This document shows, piece after piece, positions 29,177-39,226 of a stretch of DNA of 64,000 nt. Every line of letters begins with the position of its first letter. Position 1 is the first letter of the stretch. The stretch is from Gemmatimonadaceae bacterium (GTDB taxonomy: Bacteria > Gemmatimonadota > Gemmatimonadetes > Gemmatimonadales > Gemmatimonadaceae). The stretch covers positions 62,001-126,000 of the forward strand of contig JAICWO010000001.1 in assembly GCA_025934775.1 (NCBI GenBank), written 5' to 3'. The notes below the pieces were generated by a model. It ran no database searches. It was not told the origin of the DNA and saw only the letters and a program-made list of their open reading frames with translations. The translations under genes were made by a program, and so were the position numbers.

Positions 29177-29752
29177 CTACTTGCCGCCGGTCTTGTTTGG
29201 CGGCGCCGCGGCGAGCACGGTCGAGTCGTCGATGTCGAGCACCCGCCGCGCGCCGCGCCAGATCTTGATGAGCGGAGAGAAGGGGCGGTCGATCGAGCTC
29301 TCGATGACCTTGCCGGCGACGCTGCTCGCGTGGATGTACTTGCCGTCGCCGATGTAGATGGCGACGTGGCTCACGCCCTTCTTGGGCTTGGCGAACGTGA
29401 GCAGATCGCCCGGGAGCAAGCGGCTCGTGTCCCTGGCGATCGCGAGGCCGACTTTGGCCTGCTGCCGCGCCGTCCGCGGGACGTCGAGGTTGAGGGCCTT
29501 GAGGACGTACTGCACGAGTCCACTACAGTCGAAGCCTTTGGTTGGGGAGACGCCGCCGCGGCGATAGCGCGTGCCGATCTGCGCCCTGGCCATGGCGACG
29601 ATGGAATCGCGGAGCGACATCGCCGAGTTGCTGAACGCGGCGAACGGCTTCGCGTCCTGGGCCCGCGCGAGCGTCACGGGCGCGCACAGCAAGCCGATCG
29701 TGCAGAGGGCGACGGCGGCGCGGCGAGTTGACGTGCGTGGCGAGTGGCGCAT
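29177..29752 (-). CDS. NlpC/P60 peptidoglycan hydrolase, exported
   Basis: A 191-residue protein. After a signal segment (AVALCTIGLLCAPVTLARAQ) comes an NlpC/P60 domain with catalytic Cys in GFDCSGLVQYVLKAL, catalytic His in KGVSHVAIYIGDGKYIH, and the third polar residue likely the His of YIHAS. It cleaves peptide stems of peptidoglycan in the periplasm. ARTARQQAKVG and LLPGDLLTF are standard for the family. The start at 29752 is preferred to the longer frame to 29890, which reads as Arg/Pro-rich non-coding sequence. Confidence 0.9.
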   Translation of the reverse strand: MRHSPRTSTRRAAVALCTIGLLCAPVTLARAQDAKPFAAFSNSAMSLRDSIVAMARAQIGTRYRRGGVSPTKGFDCSGLVQYVLKALNLDVPRTARQQAKVGLAIARDTSRLLPGDLLTFAKPKKGVSHVAIYIGDGKYIHASSVAGKVIESSIDRPFSPLIKIWRGARRVLDIDDSTVLAAAPPNKTGGK

Positions 29753-29980
29753 GCGACGGAGAGTGATCGGACCGGGCTGCCGGCCGGCGAGTGGCCGGTG
29801 GAGCAGCGTCCTGGGCCGGGTGCAACGACGGTGCCGCCGGACCCGACTGCTATGGGCCAGTCTAAGCCGTACCGGCGACGGGGTCAACAATACCGCTGAT
29901 TATCGGCCGCGACGGTGGCGGAGATCACCTCCCGGCCGTGATTTCGCCCGGGCAGGGGCTGGTTCGGCGGGCCGCTCCGG

Positions 29981-30610
29981 TCAGCGGACGCCGATCACCT
30001 TGTGGATCTGGACGCTGAGCCGCCACCGCGGGTGGGCCAGGCAGTACGCGATCGCGGCGCGCGTATGCTCGGCGAGCCGCGGCCCGTCCATCGGCTGGAG
30101 ATAAAAATTCTTGAATTCTAATTCCTCAAAGTCCGACGGATCGACGCCGGCTTGGGGGTGGACGAGCTTCAGCTCATCGCCGCGGCGGAGGACGAGCGCG
30201 GCGTCGGCCTTGGGGCTGACGCAGATCCAGTCCAGTCCGAGCGGCGCCTCCTGGGTGCCGTTGGTTTCGACGGCGACCTCGAAGCCGCCGGCGTGCAAGG
30301 CGTCGACGGCGGATTGGTCGAGCTGGAGCAACGGCTCGCCGCCTGTGCACACAACGAGCTTTCGACCGCCGGCGGCCGCCGGCCATCGCGACGCCACGGC
30401 GTCCGCGAGCGCGTCGGCCGTGGCGAACTTCCCGCCGTCCGGTCCGACACCGACGAAATCGGTATCGCAGAAGGTGCAGACCGCGTTCGCGCGATCGGCT
30501 TCGCGGCCCGACCAGAGGTTGCAGCCGGAGAACCGACAGAACACCGCCGCTCGCCCGACGTTGGCGCCTTCGCCTTGGAGGGTGTAGAAGAGTTCTTTAA
30601 CGGTGTACAT
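29981..30610 (-). CDS. queE: 7-carboxy-7-deazaguanine synthase
   Basis: A 209-residue radical-SAM enzyme that turns carboxytetrahydropterin into 7-carboxy-7-deazaguanine, step 3 of preQ0/queuosine synthesis. The iron-sulfur motif is the QueE type CX14CX2C, seen in FSGCNLWSG and AVCTFCDTD. CTGGEPLLQLD is the SAM-binding GGE motif, and VETNGTQ and PKAD are conserved. It is read in the same direction as queC, about 370 bp downstream, separated by a repeat element. Of two in-frame ATGs, 30610 has AAGGA at better spacing. Confidence 0.94.
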   Translation of the reverse strand: MYTVKELFYTLQGEGANVGRAAVFCRFSGCNLWSGREADRANAVCTFCDTDFVGVGPDGGKFATADALADAVASRWPAAAGGRKLVVCTGGEPLLQLDQSAVDALHAGGFEVAVETNGTQEAPLGLDWICVSPKADAALVLRRGDELKLVHPQAGVDPSDFEELEFKNFYLQPMDGPRLAEHTRAAIAYCLAHPRWRLSVQIHKVIGVR

Positions 30611-30620
30611 GCTCATCCTT

Positions 30621-30980
30621 GCTGCTGGAGGCTGAGGGCTGACGGCGGGGCTGAGGGCTGAGGCCGGAGCTGACAGCCGCAGTTCCCAGCTCGGCTATCT
30701 GCTATCAGCGACAGCTATCCGAGGAATGTGGAACGAAGCGTTGAATGGGAGGGCGGGGCTGGAGCCACGGGCTCGTTCGCCACTCAATAATGGCGCCGCT
30801 GCCAGCTTACGCGGTCGTGCCTCGATTCGCGTACGCCGCCACCGGAAGCCGACCCCCGATTCCACTACACACTTCCAAATCCCTCTGATAGCTGTCGCTG
30901 ATAGCGAACAGCCGAGCTGGGAACTGCAGCTGCCGGCTTGCCCTCACCCCTCAGCGCCGCCGTCAGCCTTCAGCCATCAG
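30621..30980. repeat. large inverted-repeat element with 7-bp GC-led units
   Basis: Left arm about 30621-30719 and right arm about 30887-30980. The core 39-nt arms at 30681-30719 and 30887-30925 match except around ctatct/tgttcg. The outer parts are degenerate runs such as ggctgag, ggctgac, ggctgag. About 165 bp of unrelated sequence lies between the arms. It fills the queC-queE spacer and touches the end of queC. Confidence 0.85.
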
Positions 30981-31669
30981 CGTAATCGGTATCTCCCCGG
31001 ATCTCCGGTCCCCACCTCCGCGAACCCCTTCAGCCGCAGCAGACACGCATCGCATCGCCCACACGCCGCTCCGCTCGAGTCCGGATCGTAGCAACTCTGG
31101 GTGATTGCGTAATCGACGCCCAGCGCGAGGCCGTGCTTGATGATCTCGGATTTCGTCATCGCGATGAGCGGCGTGCGAATGTGAATCGGGTTCGTCCCCT
31201 CCACACCGCTCCGCGTCGCGAGATTCGCCATGCGTTCGTACGCGGCGATGTAGTCCGGGCGGCAGTCGGGATATCCCGAATAGTCGAGCGCGTTCACGCC
31301 GATGAAAATGTCGCCGGCCTCGAGGACCTCGGCCCACGCGAGCGCGAACGAGAGAAAGATCGTGTTCCGCGCCGGCACGTATGTGATCGGAATGCCGTCG
31401 TGCATCGCCGCCGGGTCGCGATCCTTGGGAACCGCCATCCGCTCGTTGGTGAGCGCCGAACCGCCGAAGGTGCGCAGGTCGATGTCCACGATCACGTGAT
31501 CGCGCACGGCAAAGTGCGACGCCACGCGCCGCGCTGCCTCGATCTCGCTCGCGTGGCGCTGGCCGTAGCGGAACGTCATCGCGTGGACGTCCAAGCCCTC
31601 GTGCAGCGCGTGCGCGAGGAGCGTCGTCGAATCGAGACCGCCGCTCAGCAGCAGAACCGCGCTCGGCAT
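30977..31669 (-). CDS. queC: 7-cyano-7-deazaguanine synthase
   Basis: A 230-residue ATP-dependent enzyme converting 7-carboxy-7-deazaguanine to preQ0. The PP-loop is [10 protein letters not shown] (7-16). [14 protein letters not shown] and [12 protein letters not shown] are QueC marks. The zinc site is C193, C203, C206 and C209 ([20 protein letters not shown]). Its start overlaps the stop of the cystathionine-synthase-like gene by one base (TGATG), so the two are translationally coupled. queE follows downstream after a repeat element. Confidence 0.96.
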   Translation of the reverse strand: MPSAVLLLSGGLDSTTLLAHALHEGLDVHAMTFRYGQRHASEIEAARRVASHFAVRDHVIVDIDLRTFGGSALTNERMAVPKDRDPAAMHDGIPITYVPARNTIFLSFALAWAEVLEAGDIFIGVNALDYSGYPDCRPDYIAAYERMANLATRSGVEGTNPIHIRTPLIAMTKSEIIKHGLALGVDYAITQSCYDPDSSGAACGRCDACLLRLKGFAEVGTGDPGRYRLR

Positions 31670-32790
31670 CAGTCGCCAAGCGCCTGGGTGAAATCCTCGA
31701 TCAGATCGTCGACGTGCTCGAGACCGACCGACACGCGGAGCAGGTTCTCCGGCGCGCGCGTGCCTGGGCCTTCGACCGACGCGCGATGCTCGACCAAGCT
31801 TTCGGTGCCGCCGAGGCTCGTTGCTTGGGTGAAGAGCTTCAAACGCGATGCGATCGCGATGGACTGCTCCCGGTTCGTGCCCGCTTGCACCGAGAACATC
31901 CCGCCGAAGCCCGACATCTGCTTGCGCGCGACGGCGTGTCCGGCATGGCTCGTGAGCCCGGGGTAGTGCACGCGCTCGACGCGCGGATGTTGCTCCAGGC
32001 ACTCTGCGAGCTTCGCCGCGCTCGCACTCTGCGAGTGGACCCGAAGCGGCAGCGTGCGGATGCCGCGCATCGTGAGCCAACACTCGAACGGCGAGGGCAC
32101 CGCGCCGCCGCTCAACTGTATCGCGAGCACCCGCTGCGACACATCGCCTTCGCTCTTGAAGATCAGTGCGCCGCCGAGCACGTCGCTGTGGCCGCCCAGG
32201 TATTTCGTCGTGGCGTGCATGGAGATGTCGGCGCCTAGCTCCAACGGACGCTGGAGCACCGGCGTCCCCCACGTGTTGTCGACCGCGCAGGTCGCGCCGC
32301 CGGCGTGGGCGATGTCGGCGATGGCCCCGATGTCGCAGACGCGGAGCAGCGGGTTGGATGGCGTCTCGAGCCAGATGAGCCGTGTGTTCGGCCGCATCGC
32401 GCGCTGCACCGCGCCGAGGTCCGTCATGTCGACGAGCGACATCTCGAGTCCCCACGGTCCGAACACGTCGCGCGCGAGCTTGATCGTGCCGAAGTACGCG
32501 TCGTCCGGGAGAATGACGTGCGCGCCGGCGGTGAGCGTCTGGATCAACGTCATCGTGGCCGCCGACCCGGACGCGAACGTCGCCGCGATGGCGCCGCCTT
32601 CGAGCTCGGCGAGACAGCGCTCGAGCGCTACGCGATTCGGGTTTGCGTAGCGCGAGTAAAGGAAGCCGGCGCGGTAGCTTCCGTCGGCCTCGCGCTGAAA
32701 CGTCGTCGAGAGGTTGATCGGCGGTGTGACCGCGCCGGTGGCAGGGTCGACTTCGTGGCCGGCGTGAACGGCGAGCGTCTCGATGTGCAT
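31669..32790 (-). CDS. cystathionine gamma-synthase/lyase-type PLP enzyme
   Basis: A 373-residue fold-type I PLP enzyme of the Cys/Met metabolism family. PLP lysine K196 lies in [13 protein letters not shown] and D171 in [16 protein letters not shown] and SGSAAT bind phosphate. The C-terminal [16 protein letters not shown] distinguishes the family. It could be cystathionine gamma-synthase (metB), gamma-lyase or a homologue using O-acetylhomoserine; the sequence alone does not decide. It is the first gene in the queC operon, an unusual partner. Confidence 0.92.
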   Translation of the reverse strand: MHIETLAVHAGHEVDPATGAVTPPINLSTTFQREADGSYRAGFLYSRYANPNRVALERCLAELEGGAIAATFASGSAATMTLIQTLTAGAHVILPDDAYFGTIKLARDVFGPWGLEMSLVDMTDLGAVQRAMRPNTRLIWLETPSNPLLRVCDIGAIADIAHAGGATCAVDNTWGTPVLQRPLELGADISMHATTKYLGGHSDVLGGALIFKSEGDVSQRVLAIQLSGGAVPSPFECWLTMRGIRTLPLRVHSQSASAAKLAECLEQHPRVERVHYPGLTSHAGHAVARKQMSGFGGMFSVQAGTNREQSIAIASRLKLFTQATSLGGTESLVEHRASVEGPGTRAPENLLRVSVGLEHVDDLIEDFTQALGD

Positions 32791-32931
32791 GGAAGGTCGG
32801 AGATTGGAGGCTGGCGACTCGATGTGCCGACGGCGACAAAGCTACCCGATCCGCGCGCTCGCAGCAGCACGAGAAGACGCGGCGTACTTAAGGTAGATTT
32901 CCGTCTCCTCTCATCAACACCAGGGTATCCC

Positions 32932-34725
32932 GTGAAACGCCTCTCCAACCTGCTTGGCACGGCGGCGGTGCTCCTTCCCGCGCTCGCGGCCGCGCAGAAT
33001 CCCAAGACGCAGCCGCGGACGCACACGCCGCAGCCGACGACCGGCGCAATCACCGCGGCCGATCTCAGGACGCGCCTCTACATCTACGCTGACGATTCAA
33101 TGGAAGGCCGCGAGACCGGTACGCGCGGCCACGTCAAGGCGACCACCTACATCGCGAATCAACTGAAGGCGATGGGGCTCGAGCCGATGGGCGACAACGG
33201 CACGTATTTCCAGAACGTGCCGGTGATTCGCCGCTCGCTCGACCCCAGCTCCACGATCACCGCGGACGGTGTGACACTGAAGGCGGGCACCGACTTCGTC
33301 GCGACTGGTGGCCGCAGCGGCAACGTGGAAGCGATCCCCGCGAGCCAGGTGGTGTTCGGCGGCGAGATGGGGTCGAGCGCCACGCGACTCTCGCCAGAGC
33401 AGGAGCAGGGCAAGATCGTGCTCATGCGCCAGCCGGCGAACGCCGGCCGCGGCGGATTTGGCCGCGGCGGTCGCGGCGGCTTCGCCGGCCGCGGTGGGCG
33501 CGGCGCGAACAGCTCGGCGGCGGCGACGATCACTGTCGTCGACGAGCTCAGTCCGACGCTCGTCGAGAATTCACTGCACCCGCGTCCCGGCCAGGTGCAG
33601 CTCGAGCCAACCGCGAGCGACCCGGCGTCTCCGCCGCAGATCACGATCACGCGCGCGGCGGCCGAGCAGCTTCTCGGTGCCTCGCTCGACGCGGCGCAGC
33701 CCGGCGCGACGGGGAAGACGATCACGTTGAATCTCAAGTGGCACGACGAAGACGCGCCGGCGCGCAACGTGATCGCGGTCTATCCCGGCCACGATCCCAA
33801 GCTCAAGGGCGAGTACGTCGCGATGGGCGCGCACAACGATCACATCGGCATTCGCGCGCAGGGTCCGATCGCCGATCACGATTCGCTGCACCTGTACAAC
33901 CAGGCGGCGTATCCGATTCGCGAGCACATTGCGCTGTACAATCTCGCGAATCACATCTGCGGCGGGCGACTCCAGGCCAACTGCAGCGCGGCCACGCCGG
34001 AGGAGAAGGCGCATCTCGATTCGCTCAACGCGGAGATCGCCGCGATCCACATCAACATGGACAGCGTGCACAAGGTGAACGGACCCGCGCGTCCGGACTC
34101 GATCAACAACGGTGCGGACGACGACGGCTCGGGCACGGTGACGCTGCTCGAGATCGCCGAGCGGTTCGCGAAGCAGAAGCCGAACACGAAACGCTCGATG
34201 ATCTTCGTCTGGCACGTTGGCGAAGAGAAGGGACTCTGGGGCTCGGCGTACTTCACCGATCATCCGACGGTGCCGCGTGATTCGATCGTGGCGCAGCTCA
34301 ACATGGACATGGTCGGCCGCGGTGCGGCGAGCGACCTCTTCGAGGGCGGCCCGAACTACCTGCAGCTCGTGGGCTCGCGGCGCATCTCGAACGAGCTGGG
34401 CGACATCATCGAGACCTTGAACAAGCAGGAGAAGCCGCCGTTCACGTTCGACTACCAGTTCGACGCGAACGGACACCCGGAGAACATCTACTGCCGCAGC
34501 GATCACTTCAACTACGCGCGGTACAACATTCCGATCGTGTTCGTGACGACGGGCCTGCACGGCGACTATCACCAGGTGACGGACGAGCCGGAATACATCG
34601 ACTATCCGCACATGGCGAAGGTCGGGAATTTCATGTACAGGGTCGGGAACTACGTCGCGGACATGGATCGCCGCCCGCACGTCGATCATCCCGTGGCCGA
34701 CCCGCACGCGCGGTGTCAGCAGTAG
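32932..34725 (+). CDS. M28-family metallopeptidase, exported
   Basis: A 597-residue protein starting at a GTG (VKRLSNLLGTAAVLLPALAAAQ signal). It has the M28 two-zinc set: H301 in MGAHNDHIG, D396-398 in GADDDGSG, E431/E432 in HVGEEKGLWGS, D459 in LNMDMVGRG and H543 or H547 in TTGLHGDYHQ. A PA-like insert (about 110-260) precedes it and contains an RGG-rich segment (about 172-195). The plan matches exported aminopeptidases. GTG was chosen from the signal; the frame remains open further upstream over the divergent gene. Confidence 0.93.
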   Translation: MKRLSNLLGTAAVLLPALAAAQNPKTQPRTHTPQPTTGAITAADLRTRLYIYADDSMEGRETGTRGHVKATTYIANQLKAMGLEPMGDNGTYFQNVPVIRRSLDPSSTITADGVTLKAGTDFVATGGRSGNVEAIPASQVVFGGEMGSSATRLSPEQEQGKIVLMRQPANAGRGGFGRGGRGGFAGRGGRGANSSAAATITVVDELSPTLVENSLHPRPGQVQLEPTASDPASPPQITITRAAAEQLLGASLDAAQPGATGKTITLNLKWHDEDAPARNVIAVYPGHDPKLKGEYVAMGAHNDHIGIRAQGPIADHDSLHLYNQAAYPIREHIALYNLANHICGGRLQANCSAATPEEKAHLDSLNAEIAAIHINMDSVHKVNGPARPDSINNGADDDGSGTVTLLEIAERFAKQKPNTKRSMIFVWHVGEEKGLWGSAYFTDHPTVPRDSIVAQLNMDMVGRGAASDLFEGGPNYLQLVGSRRISNELGDIIETLNKQEKPPFTFDYQFDANGHPENIYCRSDHFNYARYNIPIVFVTTGLHGDYHQVTDEPEYIDYPHMAKVGNFMYRVGNYVADMDRRPHVDHPVADPHARCQQ

Positions 34726-34731
34726 AGGAGA

Positions 34732-34800
34732 GTAGATGGTAGAGGGTGGAGGGTGGAGAACCGTTCGCTCTCCACTCTCTACCGTCGACTCTCCACTCTC
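34732..34800. repeat. 7-bp inverted repeat element between convergent genes
   Basis: Left units gtagatg, gtagagg, gtggagg, gtggaga (34732-34759). The right arm, read on the minus strand, has gtggaga, gtcgacg, gtagaga, gtggaga (about 34768-34800). It can form a hairpin of over 20 bp with a few mismatches and probably ends transcription from both sides. Confidence 0.8.
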
Positions 34801-36508
34801 AGGTCTTCAGTCCCCCCACCAACTCTCTCAGCTGCGTCGACCCGTGCAGCAGCACATTCGACGCTGAGGTCATCTGCTCGCAGGCCGCGCTCTGTTCCTG
34901 CGTCGATGCGTTGACCTCTTCCGCGGCGGCGGCATGGCCCTCCGCCGTCTTCGCGATCTGCTCCAGGCTCGCGGCGACGCTGTTCACCGCGTAGGCGTTC
35001 GCTTCGGCGGCGCCTGTCACGCCGGTCGCCGCAACGCGGGTGCGTTCCGCGGCGTCGCTGATCGTGCGCAGCGCGTCGTCGATCTCGCGCGAGACCGTCT
35101 CGATCTCGCTCACGTGGCCGGCGCTTGATTCCATCGCTCGCGTGCTCGCGGAGACACGCGTCGTCACGTGCCCGGTCATCTGCACGATGTCGTCCGCGGC
35201 CTTCTGCGACTGCTCGGCGAGCTTGCGCACTTCGTCGGCGACGACCGCGAAGCCGCGCCCAGCCTCGCCGGCGCGCGCCGCTTCGATCGCCGCGTTGAGC
35301 GCAAGGAGATTCGTCTGATCGGCGATCTGGCCGACCGATGCCACGAATCGATTGATGTCGGACACCGTCGTGTTGAGCGCGCGGATCTCGTCGGCGGCTT
35401 TCTCGACGCTGTGCTTGACGTCGACGAGAATGCCGAGCGCCCGGTCGATCTCGAGGCGCTTTGCCTGCGCCGTGCCTTCGATGCTGCGCGCGAACGCCGT
35501 CACCTCGGTCGAGCGGAGCTTCACGCCGTCGGCCGCCTCGCGGATCGCTTGCAGCGTGTCTTCGATCGAGCGGAGCTGCTGCACCTGCGTCTCCGCACCG
35601 TGTGAGACTTCCGTCATCGCGCTCGCCATCTGGCTGGCGGAGAGCGAGATCTGCTCGGAGACCGATGCGAGGTCGTGCGCCGAGCTGGAGACGTCGTCGG
35701 CGGTGCGCGCGGCGACGGACACGACGCGCGACAGCGACTCGCCGGTCTGATTCATCGCCTGTGCGAGAATGCTGAATTCGCCCGGCATCGCGTCTATCGC
35801 GCGGCTGCCCAGATCGCCTTCGCTCAACCGCCGCGCGTGCTGCACGAGCGTGTCGAGCGGGCGGCCGATGTGCTGAACGGTCAGCGTCACGACGGCGACT
35901 GCGAACGCGAGCGCGAGTCCGATGAGCGCGATGAGATACGCCGAACGACGGCTCGACTCCGCGGCAAGCTCGCGGCGAGCCGTCGACACCTTCTCAGCCT
36001 TGAGTCGCCCGAGCCGCTCGATCGCGTTGAGCAGATCATCGATGTCGCCGCGGCTCTGCGCCGAGGCGGTGCGCGCGTCCGCCGCGCGGCCGAGGTCGGC
36101 CAGACGGTGCGCGAGCGCGAAGTCGATTTCCATCGCCGAAAGCTTCGCGTCGATCAGCGCGATCGTGGAGACTTCGACCGGCGACTGGCCCGGCCGATCG
36201 TTCATCTGCCGCTGCACGTCGTGCGCGGCCCAGCCAAAGGTGCGGAACGCGTTCTCGGCGGCCGTATCGCGCGAGTCGAGATAGCGCGTCGCGCCTTCGA
36301 TGGTCTTGGCGACGTCGGCGGAGAGCTGACTCGCGAGCTGCGATTCGGTTTGCACTTCGTCGAGCGACGAGTTGATCGCGCCAGACATGCCGGTGAAGGA
36401 GCGGCGCGCGACGACGCCGGCGACGAACAGCAGGGCAACGAGCACGCCGAAGCCGAGCCACAGGCGCGCGCGAATCGTGTTCAGGCGAAGAATCGCGAGC
36501 GGATTCAT
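34799..36508 (-). CDS. methyl-accepting chemotaxis protein
   Basis: A 569-residue chemoreceptor. TM1 is about 15-35, then a four-helix-type periplasmic sensor (36-188), TM2 about 190-211 and a HAMP domain ([20 protein letters not shown]). The long signalling hairpin has the conserved tip [40 protein letters not shown]. There is no C-terminal CheR/CheB tether pentapeptide. Its ATG overlaps the stop of the upstream binding-protein gene by 4 bp, which suggests ligand delivery from that binding protein. Confidence 0.95.
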   Translation of the reverse strand: MNPLAILRLNTIRARLWLGFGVLVALLFVAGVVARRSFTGMSGAINSSLDEVQTESQLASQLSADVAKTIEGATRYLDSRDTAAENAFRTFGWAAHDVQRQMNDRPGQSPVEVSTIALIDAKLSAMEIDFALAHRLADLGRAADARTASAQSRGDIDDLLNAIERLGRLKAEKVSTARRELAAESSRRSAYLIALIGLALAFAVAVVTLTVQHIGRPLDTLVQHARRLSEGDLGSRAIDAMPGEFSILAQAMNQTGESLSRVVSVAARTADDVSSSAHDLASVSEQISLSASQMASAMTEVSHGAETQVQQLRSIEDTLQAIREAADGVKLRSTEVTAFARSIEGTAQAKRLEIDRALGILVDVKHSVEKAADEIRALNTTVSDINRFVASVGQIADQTNLLALNAAIEAARAGEAGRGFAVVADEVRKLAEQSQKAADDIVQMTGHVTTRVSASTRAMESSAGHVSEIETVSREIDDALRTISDAAERTRVAATGVTGAAEANAYAVNSVAASLEQIAKTAEGHAAAAEEVNASTQEQSAACEQMTSASNVLLHGSTQLRELVGGLKT

Positions 36509-37590
36509 TGGCCCTTCTCCACTTCGAGCGCGCCCGCGTGCACGCGCGTCATGACGATGCTCTTGCCGATCGGATCGCCATCCGGCCGAAAGCGAATCGT
36601 GCCGGTGACACCCTTGTAGGCATGCTGCTCGTCGAGCGACGCCAGATAGTCGCGGATCTTCTTGCGATCCGGTCCGACTTGCTCGACGGCCGCGGCAAGC
36701 AGCTTGGTCGCATCGTACGCGAGCGCGGCGTTGCCGTCGGGAATCGCGTTGAACTTTTTCTTATAGGCGGCGACGAACGTCTGCACTTCCGGCCGCGGAT
36801 CCTGCGCGCTGAACGGCGCGCCGACGAAGATGCCTTCGGCGAGTGCGCTCGGCGCGAGCGTCTGCCAGCCGTCGCCGCCGACGAGCGCCGCCGCGAGATT
36901 CTGCCGCCGCGCTTCCTTGAGGAAGGCCAGCCCGGAGACGTCGGTGCCCGCGACGAAGATCATGTCCGGGTGCATCTGCTTGAAGTAGCTGACGTACGGC
37001 TCGAAGCTCTGTTCGGCGTCGTCGCGAATGGGATCGATGCTGATGACCTGTCCCGAGAAGTGCTTGCGGAAATTGTCCGCGAGTCCGCGGCCGTAGGGAT
37101 TGTTCTCGTACAGCACGGCGACGCGCTTGTAGCCTTTGGCGTTCGCGAACTGCGCGATCGTGATCGCGTTGGCCGAGTCGCTGGTGATGACGCGGAATGC
37201 CCAGGGCGAGATGCCGGTGAGGGCGGGTGACGTCGCGGTGGTCGCGATGGCGGCGAGGTGCTTATCGTAGACTTTCGCGGCCGAGACCATCGCCGTCGAG
37301 TTCACGTGACCGACGACCGCGACGACGCTCGGCGTGCTGTCGAATTGCTGCGCGATCGCCGCCGCGCGGATGCCGCTTGCGGAATCGTTCTCGAACTTGA
37401 TCTGGAGATGGCGGCCGTTCCAATCGGAGCTCGCGTTGATCTCGTCGACGGCGAGCTCGATGCCCTGTTTGTTGGCGAGCCCGTACGCCTGGTCCCAGGG
37501 GCCGGCGGCGCCGAACGTGACCGTGCCGCCGGACGCGTGCGAGCACGCCGCGGCTGCGATGAGAAAGAAGACGCGCTTGTAAGCCGACAT
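36505..37590 (-). CDS. LivJ-type periplasmic binding lipoprotein
   Basis: A 361-residue type I periplasmic binding protein for a branched-chain amino acid or similar ligand. The lipobox is IAAAAC (Cys16). Family marks are [77 protein letters not shown] and [14 protein letters not shown]. There is no LivHMGF permease or ATPase next to it. Instead the stop overlaps the start of a chemoreceptor gene, so it may work as an extracytoplasmic sensor rather than a transporter part. Confidence 0.92.
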   Translation of the reverse strand: MSAYKRVFFLIAAAACSHASGGTVTFGAAGPWDQAYGLANKQGIELAVDEINASSDWNGRHLQIKFENDSASGIRAAAIAQQFDSTPSVVAVVGHVNSTAMVSAAKVYDKHLAAIATTATSPALTGISPWAFRVITSDSANAITIAQFANAKGYKRVAVLYENNPYGRGLADNFRKHFSGQVISIDPIRDDAEQSFEPYVSYFKQMHPDMIFVAGTDVSGLAFLKEARRQNLAAALVGGDGWQTLAPSALAEGIFVGAPFSAQDPRPEVQTFVAAYKKKFNAIPDGNAALAYDATKLLAAAVEQVGPDRKKIRDYLASLDEQHAYKGVTGTIRFRPDGDPIGKSIVMTRVHAGALEVEKGQ

Positions 37591-37738
37591 CGTGACGCGA
37601 TTTAGCGAACGAGAATTGGGTGTCCCGAGCGGCGTCGCCGGACACCTATCGAAGACGAAACACGAGTTCGCCGTGTAACAGTATCGGCACTGGCACCTAA
37701 ACTGCCGAATCTCGCCGACTTAGATCGGAGAAACGGCG

Positions 37739-39226
37739 ATGAAAATTCTCGTCACCGGCGGGACCGGGCTCATCGGCGAATCGACGGTTCGGGAGCTGTT
37801 GCGGCGCGGCCACCAGGTGCGAGTGCTCGCGCGCCACGCGGGTCGCGATGAGCCGTCGATTCCCGCGTCGGTGGAGACCTGGCGCGGCGACGTGACGAAA
37901 TCCGAGTCGCTGCGCGGCGCCGCCGACGGCTGCGACGCCATCCTGCACGCCGCCGGCATCGTCGATGAAGAGCCGCCGGCGCGCACCTTTCAGCGCGTCA
38001 ACGTCGACGGCACGCGATACGTGCTGCTCGAGGCCGAACGCGCCATGGTGCGCAAAGTGGTATACGTATCGTCACTCGGCGCGGAGCGCGGCGCGTCGCC
38101 GTACCACAAATCGAAGTACGTTGCGGAAGACGTCGTTCGGGCATTCACGCGCGATTCGGTCGTGCTTCGACCCGGGCCCGTGTACGGCCCCGGCGATGAG
38201 CACATCTCGCTGCTCCTTCGGATGGTGCGCTCGACGCCGGTGATTCCCACCGTCGGCGACGGCAATCAGAAATTTCAGCCGATCTGGCACGAGGACCTGG
38301 CGCGCGCGCTTGCGATTGCGCTCGAACGCGACGACGTGCGCTGCGTCTCCTACGACATCGCGGGCACGGAGCTCACGTCGCAGAACGACCTGGTCGCGCG
38401 ATTTCGTTCGCTCACCGGACGCAACGTCGTGCAGGCGCCTCTGCCGGAGATCGTCACCTCGTGGGCCATTCGCGCCCTCGGGACGCTCGGTGTGAACGTC
38501 CCGTTCAACGAATCACAGCTCGCGATGCTCAGCGAAGGCAACGTGATTCCGGCCGGAGCGACGAATGCGCTCACGGACATTTTCGGCGTCGCGCCAACGA
38601 AGCTCGCCGACGGGCTGCGTCGTTTGGCCGACGAGCAGCCGCCGCAACTGCCCGATCAGGGCGTCGGCGCGCTTATTCGACGACGGTACACCATCGACGT
38701 GCGCGGGTCGCGCTGGGACGCGGATCGACTCTTCGAGCATCTTCGTACGCGGCTCCCGAGTCTGTTGCCGCCGATCGTGCGCCCGGTCGACGCCGACCGC
38801 GCGCGGATCGACGAAGGGGAGACGCTCACGTTCGAGCTGCCGCTGCGCGGGCAGATGCAGGTCCGCGTCGCCGAGGTGATGGATCGCCGCATCACGCTGC
38901 TCACGCTCGCCGGCCATCCGATCGCGGGCGCGGTGCGGTTTCTCGTCGAGCTGTGCGATGACGCGCTCCGCTTCGAGGTGCAGGTGTACGACCGGCCGGC
39001 ATCGATGTTCGACGCGCTCCTGCTTCGCAGCGTGGGACAGTGGGTTCAGCGCGGCGTCTGGACGGAGCTCGCGCGCAACGTCGTGGAGGCGGCCGGCGGC
39101 TCGGCGTCGGCCGTACGCGTTGATGAGGAAACGCTAAACGACCACGAGCGCGAGGTGGTGAACGAGTGGGCCGCGACGCTCAGCGCTCAATTGTCGCGAA
39201 AGTCCACGTCGAGCGGACGCGATTGA
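37739..39226 (+). CDS. NAD(P)-dependent SDR epimerase with C-terminal extra domain
   Basis: A 495-residue protein. The N-terminal 300 residues form an atypical/extended SDR like the NDUFA9 type: VTGGTGLIGES nucleotide motif (5-15), DAILHAAG, VYVSSLGAERGASPYHKSKYVAE (YxxxK with Y at about 121) and LRPGPVYGPGD. The last 180 residues (from about 315) form a beta-rich domain (RYTIDVRGSRWDADRLFEHLRTRL ... VYDRPASMFDALLLRSVG) resembling DUF1990-like lipid-binding folds. The 3' end overlaps the opposite DCC gene by 40 bp. Confidence 0.88.
   Translation: MKILVTGGTGLIGESTVRELLRRGHQVRVLARHAGRDEPSIPASVETWRGDVTKSESLRGAADGCDAILHAAGIVDEEPPARTFQRVNVDGTRYVLLEAERAMVRKVVYVSSLGAERGASPYHKSKYVAEDVVRAFTRDSVVLRPGPVYGPGDEHISLLLRMVRSTPVIPTVGDGNQKFQPIWHEDLARALAIALERDDVRCVSYDIAGTELTSQNDLVARFRSLTGRNVVQAPLPEIVTSWAIRALGTLGVNVPFNESQLAMLSEGNVIPAGATNALTDIFGVAPTKLADGLRRLADEQPPQLPDQGVGALIRRRYTIDVRGSRWDADRLFEHLRTRLPSLLPPIVRPVDADRARIDEGETLTFELPLRGQMQVRVAEVMDRRITLLTLAGHPIAGAVRFLVELCDDALRFEVQVYDRPASMFDALLLRSVGQWVQRGVWTELARNVVEAAGGSASAVRVDEETLNDHEREVVNEWAATLSAQLSRKSTSSGRD

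Noticed and set aside
30621-30980. Insertion sequence
   Set aside because: There is no transposase frame between the arms; only about 165 bp of non-coding sequence.
30977-32839. One 620-residue fusion of queC with an upstream Arg-rich part
   Set aside because: The upstream part is the wrong frame of the cystathionine-synthase-like gene; QueC begins cleanly at 31669.
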